Assembly: GCF_004354085.1 (NCBI RefSeq)
Contig: NZ_SMSE01000001.1
Span: forward strand, 1,541,724-1,605,723
DNA from: Seongchinamella unica
GTDB lineage: Bacteria; Pseudomonadota; Gammaproteobacteria; Pseudomonadales; Halieaceae
Reading direction: 5' to 3'
DNA length: 64,000 bases
Position 1 is the first letter of the stretch. Every line of letters starts with the position of its first letter. The notes under the pieces were generated by a model. The model ran no database searches, was not told where the DNA came from, and saw nothing but the letters and a program-made list of their open reading frames with translations. The position numbers and the translations under genes are program-made. Positions 26,432 to 36,490 of the stretch are shown here, one piece after another.

Positions 26432-26564
26432 TGCGGGGTACCGTGCAGCTGCGCCGTGGCGGCGCGGACTAACGCCTAACAGTACACCAGGGCGGCAGCC
26501 TTGAGTAGGGTGCCGGGGAGCGCTGCTGGCAGACTAAACCAATGATCGGAGTATGGCGTAGAGA

Positions 26565-27890
26565 GTGGTCATGTTGAAACGCAAAGCACAAGACATTTAC
26601 TCGCTGCTGGTGGAAGATGAAGACGCGCGCGTGTGTCGGGACATTCCCGATGACGCCTGCGACGAGCAGCCGCAGGCATTCCTGCGCCAGCTGCTGGCCC
26701 AGACCTTTACCAAGATAGGCGACGCACTGACCTCGAGCCGGCTGGTGCTGGCGTGGATGCTGGCCAGCATTGGCTCACCTGCCATCCTGATTTCCCTGCT
26801 GGTGCCACTGAGGGAGTCTCTGTCGCTTGTACCCCAACTGTTGATTGCCCGGTGGGTTCGCGAGCACGCCCTGCGCAAGTGGTTCTGGGTTGCGGGCAGT
26901 CTTGCCCAGGCCGCGGCCCTGCTGGCGATGATTCCCGCACTGGTGTTGCTTCCCGGTGAAACCGCATCGCTGCTGATTGTCATCCTGCTGGCCCTGTTCA
27001 GCCTGGCCCGCGGCGTGTGTTCGGTGGCAGCCAAGGATGTGCTGGGCAAGACCATTTCCAAGTCCCGACGGGGTCGCTTGACAGGGCTGGCCGCGTCCAT
27101 TGCCGGTTTCGTTACCCTCGGGGTCGCGGCCCTGCTCTGGTTCGCCCCTGACCGTGCCGGGGATTCGGGCCCGGATATCGCCCTGTTTGCGTTGCTGCTG
27201 GCGGGTGCCGCCGGGTTGTGGCTTGCGGCCGCAGCGGTGTATGCGGGAATCCCGGAAGTTCCGGGCGCCACCGAGGGAGGCGGGAACGCAATTGCTGATG
27301 CACTGAAGAGCCTGTCATTGCTGTTCCGGGACCGGGAGTTTCTACGTTTCGTTCTCGCCCGCATGCTGCTGGTGGCTACTGCCTTTGCCATTCCCTACCT
27401 GGTGGTGCTTATCCAGAGAACGGGAGAGGGCGATATTGGCGGGCTGGCGGGATTGCTGTTGGCAGAGGGCGCTGCCGGCCTGTTGTCGGGCGCATTCTGG
27501 GGGCGCTGGTCGGACCGGGCATCACACCATGTGATGGCGGCTGCGGCCGCGCTCTCGGCGGCTGTTACGGCCGCTGCCCTTGCCAGTTATTTCCTGGCGC
27601 CGCAATTGCTGTCCCAGCTGCTGGTGCCGGCTTTGCTGGTATTTGTGGCAGCTGTGGCGCATCAGGGTGCCAGGGTTGGCCGCAAGACCTACCTTGTGGA
27701 CCTGGCAACTGCCGATACGCGCTCCAGCTACACCGCGGTCAGCAATACGGTGCTGGGAATATTCCTGCTGAGCGGCTCAGGGCTGGGGGTGGTGGATGCC
27801 ATGTACGGCACCCAGGCGGTACTGATGCTGTTGCTGGCGGTGTCGCTGCTGGCCAGTGTGTTCTGCCTGACTCTCAAGCGGGTTGACTAG
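26565..27890 (+). CDS. MFS transporter
   Basis: 441 residues. A ~45-residue soluble N-terminus is followed by about 12 membrane segments. The first-half motif-A-like loop is modified (LISLLVPLRESLSLVPQLLIARWVRE). A central AKDVLGKTISKSRRGRLTGLAASIAG loop and a second-half SGAFWGRWSDRASHHVMA loop are recognisable MFS features. Substrate unknown. ATG at 26565 or 26571. Divergent from the EEP gene; no operon partner. Confidence 0.83.
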   Translation: MVMLKRKAQDIYSLLVEDEDARVCRDIPDDACDEQPQAFLRQLLAQTFTKIGDALTSSRLVLAWMLASIGSPAILISLLVPLRESLSLVPQLLIARWVREHALRKWFWVAGSLAQAAALLAMIPALVLLPGETASLLIVILLALFSLARGVCSVAAKDVLGKTISKSRRGRLTGLAASIAGFVTLGVAALLWFAPDRAGDSGPDIALFALLLAGAAGLWLAAAAVYAGIPEVPGATEGGGNAIADALKSLSLLFRDREFLRFVLARMLLVATAFAIPYLVVLIQRTGEGDIGGLAGLLLAEGAAGLLSGAFWGRWSDRASHHVMAAAAALSAAVTAAALASYFLAPQLLSQLLVPALLVFVAAVAHQGARVGRKTYLVDLATADTRSSYTAVSNTVLGIFLLSGSGLGVVDAMYGTQAVLMLLLAVSLLASVFCLTLKRVD

Positions 27891-27913
27891 CGCTTGTGGC
27901 CCCGGCCCCCGGC

Positions 27914-29257
27914 TCAGCTAACCCCGTAGGCGAGCATGGCATCGGCAACCTTGATGAAGCCGGCGATATTGGCACCCTTGACGTAGTCGACACGGTCGCC
28001 GTCCCTGCCGTGCTCAACGCACTTGTCGTGAATGTCGCGCATAATGATTTTGAGTCGGTTTTCGACTTCCTCGGCAGACCAGGACAGTCGCATCGAATTC
28101 TGGCTCATCTCCAGCCCTGAAATGGCGACACCGCCTGCGTTTGCCGCCTTGCCAGGGCCAAAGATCACTCCCGCGTCCTGCAGCCGATGCATGGCATCAA
28201 CGGTGGTAGGCATATTGGCGCCCTCGGAAATGGCCATGCAGCCGTTTTTTATCAGCGCCTTGGCGTCTTTGACATCCAGTTCGTTCTGGGTGGCGCAGGG
28301 GAAGGCCAGGTCACAGTCGACGCTCCAGGGGCGTTTGTCCGGGTAATAGTCGCAGTCATACCTGTCTGCGTATTCGGAGATGCGTCCGCGTTTAACCGTT
28401 TTCAACTCGGTGACGTAGTCGAGCTTTTCCTCATTGATACCCTCTGGATCGTAAATAAAACCGGAGGAATCCGAGAGGGTGACAACCTTGCCACCCAGTG
28501 CGTTAATTTTCCGCGCGCAGTGCAGGGCAACATTGCCCGCACCGGAGACGGCACACACTTTTCCTTCCATTGATTCGTTGTGGTGTTTCAGCATTTCCTG
28601 CATGAAGTAGGCATTGCCGTAGCCGGTGGCCTCGCTGCGTATATGGCTGCCACCGTACTCGAGTGATTTGCCGGTGAGTACGCCGGTGAACTCGTGAGCC
28701 AGGCGCTTGTACTGGCCAAACATGTAACTGATTTCCCGGTTGCCTACACCGATATCCCCGGCCGGAATATCGGTGTGGGGGCCAATATGGTGGAACAGCT
28801 CGGTCATGAATGACTGGCAGAAGCGCATGACCTCCTGGTCCGACTTGCCCTTTGGGTTGAAGTCCGACCCGCCTTTACCCGAGCCGATGGGCAGGCCGGT
28901 CAGGCTGTTTTTAAAGGTCTGCTCAAACGCCAGAAATTTGAGCACGCTGAGCGTGACCGATGGATCGAAGCGCAGGCCGCCCTTGTAGGGGCCGATCGAA
29001 TTGTTGAACTGGACACGAAAACCGCGGTTGACGCGGATGTTGCCCTCGTCATCCTCCCACACCACGCGAAAAATGATGGTGCGGTCGGGTTCCGTCATCC
29101 GTTGAATAATGCCCGCCTGGCGGTATCTGGGATTTTCAATGATATAGGGAATGACAGATTCTGCGACTTCTCTGACCGCCTGGTGGAATTCGGTTTCATG
29201 GGGATTGCGTTTGATCAATCCTTTCATGAAGTGTTCTATCGACAGATCGTCGTACAT
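27914..29257 (-). CDS. gdhA: NADP-specific glutamate dehydrogenase
   Basis: 447 residues, full length. Assimilates ammonium by reductive amination of 2-oxoglutarate. The active site region GLPIGSGKGGSDFNPKGKSD carries the catalytic Lys near residue 125, and the Rossmann segment is CAVSGAGNVALHCARKI near residue 235. The start at 29257 has an AAGGAG ribosome binding site 8 nt upstream. Complements the nitrate genes at the left end of the window as a nitrogen-assimilation enzyme. Same orientation as the acetolactate-synthase-like gene 42 nt upstream; co-transcription possible. Confidence 0.95.
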   Translation of the reverse strand: MYDDLSIEHFMKGLIKRNPHETEFHQAVREVAESVIPYIIENPRYRQAGIIQRMTEPDRTIIFRVVWEDDEGNIRVNRGFRVQFNNSIGPYKGGLRFDPSVTLSVLKFLAFEQTFKNSLTGLPIGSGKGGSDFNPKGKSDQEVMRFCQSFMTELFHHIGPHTDIPAGDIGVGNREISYMFGQYKRLAHEFTGVLTGKSLEYGGSHIRSEATGYGNAYFMQEMLKHHNESMEGKVCAVSGAGNVALHCARKINALGGKVVTLSDSSGFIYDPEGINEEKLDYVTELKTVKRGRISEYADRYDCDYYPDKRPWSVDCDLAFPCATQNELDVKDAKALIKNGCMAISEGANMPTTVDAMHRLQDAGVIFGPGKAANAGGVAISGLEMSQNSMRLSWSAEEVENRLKIIMRDIHDKCVEHGRDGDRVDYVKGANIAGFIKVADAMLAYGVS

Positions 29258-29299
29258 GGGTGCTTCTCCTTGATGCCGTAAGTCAGGCCGTTGGGCGGG

Positions 29300-30940
<1,641 letters not shown>

Positions 30941-31165
30941 GGGGGTCTCTGGGCGTGGCTCCAATGGTTGCTCGTGCGGGGGCTTGTGCGCGGGCGCTTT
31001 CCAGTCGACAACACTGCGACAGGCTCAGGGTTAATAGTAGTACGGGTTTTCTGGGGCCGCAGATCAGCCCTGGCTCCGGAGGTCCGCCCGCTGGCTACGG
31101 CTCCGGCGCGACTGGTACTGAACGGGGGCGTCCATCCGCGCGGTGTTTTCGCGCGTATCAGGTGT

Positions 31166-32698
31166 ATGTCTGACAATAAACTTATCCTTGTCCTGGGTGA
31201 CCAGCTGACCCGTGATGCGGGCGCCCTCAAGGGCACGACGCCTGCGGATACCCACGTGTTGATGGCTGAAGTCGCCGATGAGGCCAGCTACGTTCGCCAC
31301 AACCGGCACAAGATCGCCCTGGTCTTTTCTGCCATGCGTCACTTTCGTGACGAACTGCGTTCGCTGGGCTACCAGGTTATTTACTTTTCTTATGAGGACC
31401 GTGCAGCCTCATTGCCGGATGCCCTGGATCGCGCGCTAAAGCAGGGGACGTTTGACGGCATCAGCTGCTGTGAAGCCGGAGAGTACCGGGTTCAGCAGCT
31501 ACTTGAGGACTGGTCCCGCCAGCGGGAAGTGCCGCTGCACTGGGTGCCCGATGACCGGTTTTTCTGCTCCATTGAGGAGTTTGGGGCCTGGGCCGATGGC
31601 CGCAAGGCGATGCGCATGGAGCACTTCTACCGGGTCATGCGTCGCCGCCATGGCATTTTGCTCGACGACGATGGGCAGCCCGAGGGCGGTCGCTGGAACT
31701 ATGACCGCGAGAACCGCGCCGGTTGGCGGGGCAAAGACCCAGTGCCCCTGCGGCCTGAACTGGAGTCCGATGAGACCACTCGCGAGGTGCTTGAACTGGT
31801 ATCGGCGAGGTTCCCGGATAATCCCGGTGATCTGGCACAGTTCAACCTGGCGGTCACCCGGGAGGCGGCCAGTGAGCAGCTGGACTTCTTCATCGAGCAT
31901 TGCCTGGAGCGTTTCGGCCAGTACCAGGATGCCCTGGCCGAAGAGTCAGACTGGCTGTATCACAGCCTGGTGTCCATGTACCTCAACATTGGACTGCTGT
32001 CCCCGGTTGAGACCTGTCGGCGGGTTGAGGACGCCTGGCGGGAGGAGCGCTGCTCGCTGGCGGCGGCGGAGGGCTTCATCCGCCAGGTCCTGGGGTGGCG
32101 CGAGTTCGTGCGCGGCGTGTACTGGCTGGCCATGCCCGATTACGGCGAGCGCAATGCCCTGCAGGCTGAGCGGGACCTCCCGGACTGGTTCTGGAATGCA
32201 GAGGTCGATTTGCGCTGTCTGCAGCAGGCACTGGCCCAGTCGCTGGACCTCGGTTACGCCCATCACATCCAGCGCTTGATGGTTATCGGCAATTTTGCCC
32301 TGCTGGCCGGTCTCTCAGTGCGCGAGGTGTGTGAATGGTACCTCGCGGTCTATGTCGATGCGTTTGAGTGGGTTGAGTTGCCCAACACCCTCGGGATGGC
32401 GCTCTATGCTGATGACGGCCTGATGGCCAGCAAGCCCTATGCTGCCAGTGGCAAGTATATCCAGCGTCAGGGTAATCATTGTGCCCAGTGTCGCTACCGA
32501 CCAGACCGTGTCACCGGGGAAAACGCATGTCCCTACAACAGTCTTTACTGGGCCTTCATCGACCGCCACCGCGACACCCTTGAGGGCAACCCGCGGATGA
32601 CACTGGCCCTGAGGAACTGGGATAAAAAACCCGTCGCCGATCGCCGCAGTATTCTGCAGTGGGCCGAGCGCGAGCAGGATCGCTTGCTGGGTCAGTAG
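31166..32698 (+). CDS. FeS-containing prokaryotic cryptochrome/photolyase (FeS-BCP, (6-4) type)
   Basis: About 510 residues from the ATG at 31166. N-terminal DPRP antenna-binding domain (LILVLGDQLTRDAGAL...). The FAD-binding C-terminal part includes QVLGWREFVRGVYW and YAHHIQRLMVIGNFALLAGL. Iron-sulfur ligands C-x2-C-x12-C are present in NHCAQC...ENACPYN, with a further Cys upstream, the spacing of the known PhrB 4Fe-4S site. Repairs (6-4) photoproducts with blue light, by family knowledge. The longer frame back to 30968 lacks family similarity. Ends 12 nt from the convergent Cry-DASH gene. Confidence 0.9.
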   Translation: MSDNKLILVLGDQLTRDAGALKGTTPADTHVLMAEVADEASYVRHNRHKIALVFSAMRHFRDELRSLGYQVIYFSYEDRAASLPDALDRALKQGTFDGISCCEAGEYRVQQLLEDWSRQREVPLHWVPDDRFFCSIEEFGAWADGRKAMRMEHFYRVMRRRHGILLDDDGQPEGGRWNYDRENRAGWRGKDPVPLRPELESDETTREVLELVSARFPDNPGDLAQFNLAVTREAASEQLDFFIEHCLERFGQYQDALAEESDWLYHSLVSMYLNIGLLSPVETCRRVEDAWREERCSLAAAEGFIRQVLGWREFVRGVYWLAMPDYGERNALQAERDLPDWFWNAEVDLRCLQQALAQSLDLGYAHHIQRLMVIGNFALLAGLSVREVCEWYLAVYVDAFEWVELPNTLGMALYADDGLMASKPYAASGKYIQRQGNHCAQCRYRPDRVTGENACPYNSLYWAFIDRHRDTLEGNPRMTLALRNWDKKPVADRRSILQWAEREQDRLLGQ

Positions 32699-32710
32699 TC
32701 GCCGGGAGGG

Positions 32711-34009
32711 TCAGTCCTCGCTGATGGGCCAGTCGGCGGCGTCCGTCACAAACGCCGGCTGGGCTGCCCTGCGTCCGCCCCACTTCTCGATAAAAACGCC
32801 CTCGGGATCGTGTTCCCGGGTCTGGTTGTCCAGGTCGAAGTGGCGGCCACCCCGCGGGTCTGCGCCGACGCCGGCGAGGTACTGCCAGTTGCCGTAATTA
32901 CTCGCTACGTCGTAATCTATCAGGTGTTTTTCGAAAAAGGCGGCACCGTAGCGCCAGTCCAGTTGCAACTCGTTGATCAGGCAGCTCGCGGCGATCTGCC
33001 GGCCACGGTTGCTGGCCCAGCCGGTAGCCACGAGCTGTCGCATCACGGCATTGACCAGCGGAAAGTCAGTGTCCCCGGCGCACCAGCGGGCGAAGGCTCG
33101 AGGCTCAAACGTGCAGTTGTACAGCCGTTTTTTCCGGGAGCCCTGCCTGAACAGCGTTACGTCGTCCTGGCGGGCGCGCCAGTGGAAAAACTCCCGCCAC
33201 AGCAGTTCGAAATACAGCCAGTAGGTGGAGTCGTTGGCGCCGTGCTCCCGTTCGTGGCGCGCCACGGCGTGGGCCACTTCCCGCACCGAGATGCAGCCGT
33301 TGGCCAGCCAGGGCGAGAGGGTACTGGACCCGCTCAGTGCATCAAGGCAGTTCCTGGTTTCCTTGTATTGACGAATAGCCTGTTGCTCAAAGATAAACTG
33401 TCGCAGGCGCCTGTGCCCTGCCGTGCTGCCCCCGCGCAGCGGTAAGGCGGGAGGCGGTGCAGAGCCTGGCGCGGGCAGGGGATGAAAGCGGACAGCAGGG
33501 GGTGGCGGGAGCTTGGTTACCGTTGCAACGGGCGCGTTGGGCGCCAGTTCAGCCAGCCGCTTTCGAAACGGAGTGAATTGGCCGGGTAACTGCTCAAGCG
33601 GGAACGGCAGGTCTGCCGGGACAAACAGCGTGGCGCTCTCATGAAGCTCCAATGGCACCGACAGGCTCCGCTCAAGCCGCTCCGTGGTCTTGCGTTCGTA
33701 GTAACCGGGAGCATGGCTGGTTACCACCGCATCAATGCCATACTCGCGTACGAGGTCGGGAATGACGAGTTCCGGCGAACCCTGCAGGACCAGCAGGTCC
33801 TGGCCCAGCTGGTGCAGCATTTGCCGCAGCGCCTGCAGGCTTTCCAGCAGGAAGCGCTCACGCTGCGCCCCCATGCCGGTGACATTGCACCAGGGCCGGT
33901 TGATCGGCCAGCAGAACACCAGCAGTGCCCCGTCGGCACCGCCCAGGGCGTTCAGCCCCGGGTTGTCCTGTACTCGCAGGTCGTTTCTGAACCAGTAAAG
34001 CTTACGCAT
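32711..34009 (-). CDS. Cryptochrome DASH / photolyase family protein
   Basis: 432 residues. N-terminal photolyase domain (LYWFRNDLRVQDNPGL), C-terminal FAD domain with SPWLANGCISVREV, YWLYFELLWREFFHW, NRGRQIAASCLINELQLDW and the DASH-type DYDVASNYGNWQYLAGVGADPRG. Ends EHDPEGVFIEKWGG, also DASH-like. Cry-DASH proteins repair cyclobutane dimers, mainly in single-stranded DNA, or signal; which applies here is unknown. Paired with the FeS-type photolyase tail to tail. Confidence 0.92.
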   Translation of the reverse strand: MRKLYWFRNDLRVQDNPGLNALGGADGALLVFCWPINRPWCNVTGMGAQRERFLLESLQALRQMLHQLGQDLLVLQGSPELVIPDLVREYGIDAVVTSHAPGYYERKTTERLERSLSVPLELHESATLFVPADLPFPLEQLPGQFTPFRKRLAELAPNAPVATVTKLPPPPAVRFHPLPAPGSAPPPALPLRGGSTAGHRRLRQFIFEQQAIRQYKETRNCLDALSGSSTLSPWLANGCISVREVAHAVARHEREHGANDSTYWLYFELLWREFFHWRARQDDVTLFRQGSRKKRLYNCTFEPRAFARWCAGDTDFPLVNAVMRQLVATGWASNRGRQIAASCLINELQLDWRYGAAFFEKHLIDYDVASNYGNWQYLAGVGADPRGGRHFDLDNQTREHDPEGVFIEKWGGRRAAQPAFVTDAADWPISED

Positions 34010-34204
34010 TGGATGTGCCTTTGAGGCCCGCTGACCAGAATGGGTGGTTGCCTGAAGAATACGGGTGAAGCCGGCTTCCGGTTCAGCGTGACAATGCCCG
34101 CTGATTCCTGTTCGGCATCCGCGCTCTTTTTCGGTAATATGCTTGCAACTGCTAATGATTTAGCCAAAAACAACAACGACGCAGAATTAGAATGCAGGCG
34201 AATA

Positions 34205-34219
34205 ACCGCTTTTAGCGGT
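34205..34219 (+). other. Small hairpin ahead of the TonB receptor start
   Basis: ACCGC/GCGGT, 5-bp stem and 5-nt loop, ending just before the GGGGG ribosome binding site of the receptor. Could modulate ribosome access. Nothing else supportable in the 227-bp gap. Confidence 0.25.
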
Positions 34220-34236
34220 CACGGGGGAAAACAATC

Positions 34237-36471
34237 ATGAATACTATGTTGCGACGGGGTGCCCTGGCGGCATCGATGCTGGCGGTGGCTTCTGCGGGGA
34301 GTGCCCAACCCGGTATTCTCGAAGAAGTGGTGGTCGTGGCCCAGAAGCGGCAGGAGAATCTCCAGGACGTTCCTATTTCGATCACTGCGCTCACCGGGCG
34401 GGATGTCAGGGTTCTGGGCTTGAGCAAGAATGTGGATATCGCCGCACAAACGCCGGGACTGATGTTTGCCGAGGGCAGTGAGCAGCTGATCAGCATATCC
34501 AGCATACGTGGTGTGTCGCAAAACGATGTGTCGTTCCACCAGGAGCCGCCCAATGCGGTTTACATGGACGGTGCCTACATCAGCGTATTGTCGGCATCCA
34601 ACTTCCAGATGTTTGACCTGGAACGGGTTGAGGTATTGCGGGGCCCGCAGGGGACCTTATTCGGGCGTAATGCGACCGGCGGCCTGATGCACTTTATCAG
34701 CCGCAAGCCGACCGCCGAAGCGGGCGGCTATGCCGATCTGCAGGTGGGCGATCATTCGCAGGTCCGTTTCGAGGGAGCAATAAACGGCTCGCTCACTGAC
34801 GGGATATCGGGCAGGCTGGCGGTGCTCGATGAATCCTATGATGGTTATGCCGATAACCTGACAACGGGCAAGGATTTTCGCGGCCGGGATGAGACCGGGG
34901 TACGCGGCCAGCTGTTGTTCGAGCCCACAGACGACCTGGACATCCGCCTTATCGGGTTTTATGCCGAGCAGGACACGGACCTGGGCTTCAAACATTCCGC
35001 CAACGGCTTCGACGAGGACGGTCTGATGTTTACCCTGCCCCGGGAGCTGAATTTCTGGGGCCGCTGCCCGGGCTGTGATCCCTCCGGGCACCGTGACCGC
35101 AGCGCCGATCCGTTCAAGAGTGATTTTGATACCGAGGGCTTCTTCAGTTCAGAGACCACCAATTTTACTGCCCTGGTGGACTGGGACTTCAACGGCATGA
35201 GCCTGGCTTCTGTGACCCAGTACATGGATTACGAGGCTTCTCACCTCGAGGATGGCGAACTGTCCCCGCGCCCGGGATTTGATCTCAACTCCGGACAGGA
35301 CACGGACCATTTCAGCCAGGAATTTCGCCTCAGCGGGATTAGCGGCAGCATGAACTGGGTGGCCGGGATTTACTTCCTGGAGCGGGACGCCAGTGCCAGC
35401 CAGGACATCGATGTCAGCCTGGCTTACTTCGATGATGTGCTCTCCACCTTCGGTGCCATCCCGCCCGGGTTTATTGCCGGCCTGGGAACCACGGACAATA
35501 TGCTCAGCCACTGGAGCATGGACACTTCCGCCACGGCCGTGTTTGGCCAGCTGGATTTCGATCTGGGTGACACCTGGACACTGGTCACGGGGCTCCGCTA
35601 TACACGGGATGAACTGGACTACCGCTTCAGGTCCACCGAGTCGATTGACGGATTCCCGCTTGGGCCCGGCGGCTTGCTGGGCGAGACCGAGGCCTCGGAT
35701 TCGAAAAGCGATGACGACTGGTCTGGCAATATCACCCTGGAATGGCGCCCGATGGAAAACTGGATGACCTACGCCAAACTGTCCCGCGGCAACAAGTCAG
35801 GGGGCTGGAATGCACCGTTTCTCGGTGGCGTGGTCACCGACTTTGACAGCGAGACCCTGGACGCTGGCGAGATTGGCGTCAAATCCCTGCTGATGGATGG
35901 CAGGGCCCGTTTTAACGCCGCCGCGTTTGTTTACGATTACCAGGACTACCAGGGATTCACCTTTGTCGACTTTGCCGCCCAGGTCAGTAATCTTGATGCC
36001 GAGGTCACCGGCCTGGAAGCAGAGTTTTCCATCTCTCCCGGCGCCGGTTGGGATATTTCCCTGGGCCTGAGCCTGCTGGATGCACAGATCAAGGACGTGG
36101 TGTTGCCGGCCGGTCGCGTCACTGACAGGGATATGCCGCTGGCGCCGGATACCTCCTTCAACGCCATGGTGCGCAAGGGCTGGGATGTCCTTGGCGGCGA
36201 ATTGGCGGTGATGCTGGACTATGTCTGGGTGGACGACTTCTACTCGGAAACCCTGAATAATCCCTCTGGCCTCATCGAGTCCTACGATGTGAGCAATGCC
36301 CGGGTCAGCTTCAGGACCGGCAACGAGCGCTGGGAGTTTGGCCTGATCGTACGCAACCTGACCGATGAGGAAATCCTGGTTTACCGAACTCCGATCGACG
36401 TCGGGTTCAACCAGGATCATTACGCCAGGCCGCGCTGGGTCAGCGGTCAGGTGACTTATTTCTGGAACTGA
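34237..36471 (+). CDS. TonB-dependent outer-membrane receptor
   Basis: 744 residues. Signal peptide ends AGSAQPG (~residue 25). The TonB-box-like EEVVVVAQKRQENLQDVPISITAL opening is typical of marine gammaproteobacterial receptors. The plug domain includes IRGVSQNDVSFHQEPPNAVYMDG and VEVLRGPQGTLFGRNATGG. The beta barrel ends with a C-terminal aromatic signature (VSGQVTYFWN). Substrate unknown; receptors of this subgroup often take up hydrophobic or carbohydrate substrates. Convergent with the TIR-STAND gene; no obvious uptake partners adjacent. Confidence 0.92.
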   Translation: MNTMLRRGALAASMLAVASAGSAQPGILEEVVVVAQKRQENLQDVPISITALTGRDVRVLGLSKNVDIAAQTPGLMFAEGSEQLISISSIRGVSQNDVSFHQEPPNAVYMDGAYISVLSASNFQMFDLERVEVLRGPQGTLFGRNATGGLMHFISRKPTAEAGGYADLQVGDHSQVRFEGAINGSLTDGISGRLAVLDESYDGYADNLTTGKDFRGRDETGVRGQLLFEPTDDLDIRLIGFYAEQDTDLGFKHSANGFDEDGLMFTLPRELNFWGRCPGCDPSGHRDRSADPFKSDFDTEGFFSSETTNFTALVDWDFNGMSLASVTQYMDYEASHLEDGELSPRPGFDLNSGQDTDHFSQEFRLSGISGSMNWVAGIYFLERDASASQDIDVSLAYFDDVLSTFGAIPPGFIAGLGTTDNMLSHWSMDTSATAVFGQLDFDLGDTWTLVTGLRYTRDELDYRFRSTESIDGFPLGPGGLLGETEASDSKSDDDWSGNITLEWRPMENWMTYAKLSRGNKSGGWNAPFLGGVVTDFDSETLDAGEIGVKSLLMDGRARFNAAAFVYDYQDYQGFTFVDFAAQVSNLDAEVTGLEAEFSISPGAGWDISLGLSLLDAQIKDVVLPAGRVTDRDMPLAPDTSFNAMVRKGWDVLGGELAVMLDYVWVDDFYSETLNNPSGLIESYDVSNARVSFRTGNERWEFGLIVRNLTDEEILVYRTPIDVGFNQDHYARPRWVSGQVTYFWN

Positions 36472-36490
36472 GGGCGCTGACTTGGTTGCG

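Noticed and set aside
30968-31165. Upstream extension of the FeS-type photolyase
   Set aside because: The added residues lack similarity to the family, which starts at the LILVLGDQL strand just after the ATG at 31166.
34010-34236. Fur box upstream of the TonB-dependent receptor
   Set aside because: An AT-rich TGCTAATGATT stretch is present but the match to the 19-bp Fur pattern is poor and no iron-uptake genes are adjacent.
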